This document shows positions 1 through 64,000 of a DNA stretch of 64,000 nt, in pieces. The DNA is from Amorphochlora amoebiformis. Lineage: Eukaryota > Cercozoa > Chlorarachniophyceae. Both the position numbers and the translations under genes were made by a program. The stretch covers positions 124,001 to 188,000 of the forward strand of contig BAAHQB010000034.1 of the NCBI GenBank assembly GCA_054601695.1. The letters are read 5' to 3'. Numbering within the stretch: position 1 is the first letter of the stretch; the number at the start of each line of letters is the position of its first letter. A model generated the notes under the pieces. The model did not search any database and was not told the DNA's origin. It saw only the letters and a program-made list of their open reading frames with translations.

Positions 1-8
1 TATATATA

Positions 9-365
9 GTTAAAACATATAATTGAAAGAGCCTTAATTCGACGGGGAAAGGTATGTTCTTCCTTCATATATTAATATATATATATATATATATATCAAT
101 ATATATATATCTATGTATATATATATATATATATATATATGTAGTTAACAAGATGTTCTTAAAAGAGCCTTAATTCGACGGGGAAAGGTATGTTCTTCCT
201 TCATATATTAATATATATATATACATATATATATTATATATATATACACATATATTTATATATCAATATATATATATATCTATGTATATATATATATATA
301 TGTAGTTAACAAGATGTTCTTAAAAGAGCCTTAATTCGACGGGGAAAGGTATGTTCTTCCTTCAT
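9..365 (-). repeat. three truncated copies of exon 438-501
   Basis: Copies at 9-68, 141-205 and 303-365 share TTAATTCGACGGGGAAAGGTATGTTC with the exon. They lie downstream in gene sense, keep its 3' part and are separated by (TA)n. A diverged 5' fragment lies upstream at 1716-1742. Confidence 0.85.
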
Positions 366-398
366 ATATTAATATGTTAATATGTATATATATATATA

Positions 399-10529
<10,131 letters not shown>

Positions 10530-12179
10530 GAACAGAATAGCGCTTTTTAAATATATATCGACCGCTTTTTAAATAATAAGTTCGGCGTCGTACGCAAAAC
10601 TGAGCTCTCGGATTGACGCCGGACGTCGACTTTGCGTCGCCAAACCACGTGAGAATTTACTATGGTAATTCTACTTAAATTTACTCGAAATCATCAATCG
10701 AAACTAGGTTCCGTTAGATTCCGTTGAATTTTTTAATTATTTCTCGGCTCGACCAAGATTGACCATCTACCCCACCCCCCCCCCTTAGACTCTTCTGTTT
10801 TTCGGCCTATGTATACCTATGATCCCGAAAAAATCCTTCCCAATAGTAAGCTAAGATAGCTTCCTTGCAAGAAATTTCTTTTTTTCGGGGAAAAATGAAG
10901 GCTAGTTCCGAATCGGAGGGCCCGGGACGGGAGTCGCCTGCGTCCACGTGTACGACTCGAAAGATTCTACAAGTTGAGGGAAAAGTGTTGATGCTTAGTG
11001 TGATGAGTTTTAGGCATATAATAGTTGTACGGTACTATCATGTGTATCTCCAGATTCTCCTCGTACAATTGTACATATTGATGCACATATCGTATAATTT
11101 CGTCTAGAATCAGACTCTAGATAGCTGGTGTGCGTGGAAGAAATCATACACTAAATACAGGTACTCAGTGAATAGCACACAGTAACACTCAATGTACATG
11201 TACAGCGTACAATTGCATACAACATTGTTAGGCAAAAGTACTCACTTGTTTCTCGACGCACAGCTCTACATGTAGTGTAGCTAATAGCCGCTAAGTCACT
11301 GAGTCTCAGTACTACATGTACAACTATGATTTCATTGTAATACAATACATTGTAAAGAGTTGATAATTAATTTGTCCAATTTATTGTCAAATATATACTA
11401 GAGTAAGATGATAGCAGCGACTACCAGTGAGCCTACGGCCCTAGTCTAGTATTATAATTTCGAGACTAGATTACCGGATTTTGTACATGAAGTTCTAGAA
11501 AATCACTGTGGCAGATATAGCGCGCCAGGCTAGCAGCCTAGCACGATGTACGTTTTTCGATATATATATAGCGATCACCAAATTATCGCCGGTAACACTG
11601 CACACAATAACTAGAACAGTAGAATGATATAAAGATTATTGGATCATTGATTAATTCACGATTATTTGTAGTGGACGGTCGCCTTCGGTCTATCTGAGAA
11701 GTTCCCTGAGGTTCTAGAAATTTGCATATTCCGAGGCAATACTTATATGTGTATATCTTTAATCGTGATCTAGCTCGGAGTATTCTCCCAATGATTTCTA
11801 GGATTTTAAGTTTTAACTCGGTTTTGAACTTATGATCATGGTTCTTAATTGTGGCACGTAATCGGATGATTTGGTACTCATGCACTTCAACGGATCGGAC
11901 TAGTAGCTAGTCGGAAGGTCGTCGTTAATAAGGGGTCTGACGAACAACTATCTTACTATTAGAGGTCTAACTATTCATTCCAGCTAGTCCAGTATGTATG
12001 TCCTAGATCTAGTAGATGTCGGTAGACAGACTAAGACGGTATAATATTGCAATGATCACGAATATGCTCATTGCGGAACGCATCATAAGGTTTTTACACT
12101 AAGTCTTTGATCAAGATAAGGTATGGTCTTGAACAATTTTAGGTATTTATCTGCTTTTTTTTTCTAGAAATGTATATGC
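10530..12179. other. intergenic spacer between gene B 3' end and gene A start
   Basis: This is the longest stretch without (TA)n or telomere-like repeats. Base composition is mixed and stop codons are frequent. A plus-strand open frame at 10865-11107 with an ATG at 10895 looks exon-like for about 28 codons but could not be joined to anything. The spacer should hold the 3' UTR of the hydroxylase gene and the promoter of the TsaE gene. I see no clear signal for either. Confidence 0.5.
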
Positions 12180-29990
<17,811 letters not shown>

Positions 29991-30235
29991 AACCGCTGAT
30001 CTGATTATTTCTTCGATTCGAAAGGGGGGTTGGTCCCGATCCACGTCAGAATGTGGTCACACTGTGATATCACGCGTGGTACTAATATGTCACGGTGATG
30101 TCACGCTGGAAGTCACTCTAAACTGTCACAGCTGTGCGTGTTTGTATTACGCTAAGTCACGCAAGTTTGTCACTTCACGTCGTGACTAGATGCGAAGTCA
30201 CGAACGATTTTCAAATTCAACCTGGTGTCCCGCCC
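29991..30235. promoter_or_regulatory. bidirectional promoter region between genes B and C
   Basis: Only 245 bp separate the divergent start codons at 29990 and 30236. The stretch is free of (TA)n and holds roughly ten GTCAC/GTGAC cores on either strand, for example ATGTCACGGTGATGTCACGC near 30090-30110 and CACTTCACGTCGTGAC near 30171-30186. These resemble half-sites of TGACGTCA-type bZIP sites. I see no TATA box at a fixed distance. Confidence 0.6.
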
Positions 30236-37499
<7,264 letters not shown>

Positions 37500-37546
37500 T
37501 AAACTGAATATATATATATATATATATACATATATATGTATATATG

Positions 37547-37591
<45 letters not shown>

Positions 37592-37863
37592 CAATACATC
37601 TTTTCATAATCGTATCTGTCCATGTATATATTTTGCATATCACATTTTTGGAATATATACACAGCTGTACGCATAACATGTATGCATCGATCTGTAAGTA
37701 GGTAGATATATCTGTAAAATATTTATTTCCTGGGATTTTCCTTCCTCTCTCAGATATTGTCAACAATGTACCAATTTTGATTCCTCTCAGATTGTCAAGA
37801 ATGTAGAGAGTACTCAGTTTTTTAAAATCTTGTTTAAGATCCAGTATATCAGATAAGAGCATA

Positions 37864-37908
<45 letters not shown>

Positions 37909-38540
37909 GTATGTATACATATTTTCTACACACATATATATATCTAGATATATATATATATCTAGGTGTATAAATGTGTGTTTGTATGTGCATATTAATG
38001 TTTATCTTGCTATCAATACATGCTCATGTATTTCTACATATACGCAACATTTTTTTTAGTAGGTTATATCGCATACCTATTTTCAGAAAAGTAATCTAGG
38101 TAATGCTTAAAGTTTAAGAATTTGTGCTGCAGATACAGTACTAGATTTAAGAATTTGTACAGCAGATACAGTATAGATTCTAGATTTTTACGGAGAGTGC
38201 CACAACAATAGGATACGACACTAGACATAGTAGACAAGTGGGACCACGTGATATAGCTAGTATAGATACAAATACAAGAACTGGAGGGGGTAGAACGTAT
38301 GAATTACCATGCTACGATTTAATGAAAATTAAAGTGTGATCAAATACGAACCAGAACCAACCTTATCTAGCTTATATATTACGTACTTCTAGTATCTACA
38401 TCTAGTACATGTATACAGGTAAAGAAATTAAATTCATGTATTACCGTAGATCCAGACCGTATACACTACGGACTATTCCTGAACCTTTATTACAAGTTTC
38501 CACACTTACGTCTAGTATCTAGGTTCTAGAGGTTATGGAA
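37500..38540. other. convergent intergenic spacer (3' ends of genes C and D)
   Basis: The spacer lies between the TAG of gene C at 37499 and the TAA of gene D at 38541. It contains (TA)n at 37514-37590 and 37868-37905 plus unique sequence. A minus-strand open stretch at 37700-37862 encodes a leucine-rich segment but has no matching splice context. No other gene is visible. Confidence 0.55.
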
Positions 38541-63777
<25,237 letters not shown>

Positions 63778-63833
63778 CTTTATATGTGCATTTATTATGT
63801 GTATATCATAAATACATTATGTATATAATATTA

Positions 63834-63876
<43 letters not shown>

Positions 63877-63913
63877 TATACATACATACACACATAATAA
63901 ATATAAAAGTAAG

Positions 63914-63958
<45 letters not shown>

Positions 63959-64000
63959 TATTCCTACATGTATGTGTATACATTAAAGGATATAATTATA

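Overview
The window is nuclear DNA of a eukaryote, not a prokaryote. It is a patchwork of (TA)n microsatellite and TTAGGG/CCCTAA arrays in which short exons (12-116 nt) sit between GT...AG splice sites. I assembled four protein genes by hand, matching splice sites and intron phases exon by exon. The assemblies of genes B and C close exactly from ATG to stop. The long ORFs rich in YIYI, SLSL, ERER or NPNP are translations of simple repeats, not genes.

Layout. Gene A (minus strand, 10.5 kb down past the left edge) encodes a TsaE/YjeE-type P-loop ATPase of tRNA t6A synthesis, with a possible mitochondrial or plastid presequence. Gene B (minus, 29990 down to 12180; 23 exons; 426 aa) encodes a secretory prolyl 4-hydroxylase with an N-terminal pVHL-beta-like domain and a ShK domain. 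Gene C (plus, 30236-37499; 12 exons; 214 aa) is a complete gene of unrecognised function. It diverges from gene B across only 245 bp. Gene D (minus, from beyond the right edge to a stop at 38541; 33 exons seen) encodes a protein with a C-terminal tyrosine-kinase-like domain. Genes C and D converge on a 1 kb spacer.

Non-coding content. Introns are over 90% of each gene. They hold (TA)n, telomere-like arrays, a 656 bp (GA)n tract followed by (CG)n, several minisatellites, and four copies of a dispersed element with a tRNA-like end (probably a SINE). The most unusual feature is that many exons are flanked by arrays of truncated copies of themselves. Copies upstream keep the exon's 5' part with its acceptor; copies downstream keep the 3' part with its donor. 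The introns are therefore full of decoy splice sites.

Organism. A ShK-fused prolyl hydroxylase, a nuclear TsaE and very high intron density suggest a protist, perhaps an alga of the stramenopile, alveolate or haptophyte type. This is inference, and I cannot name a taxon. TTAGGG is also the telomere repeat of many unrelated eukaryotes. The genes show no sign of working in one pathway; the only regulatory link visible is the shared B/C promoter region.
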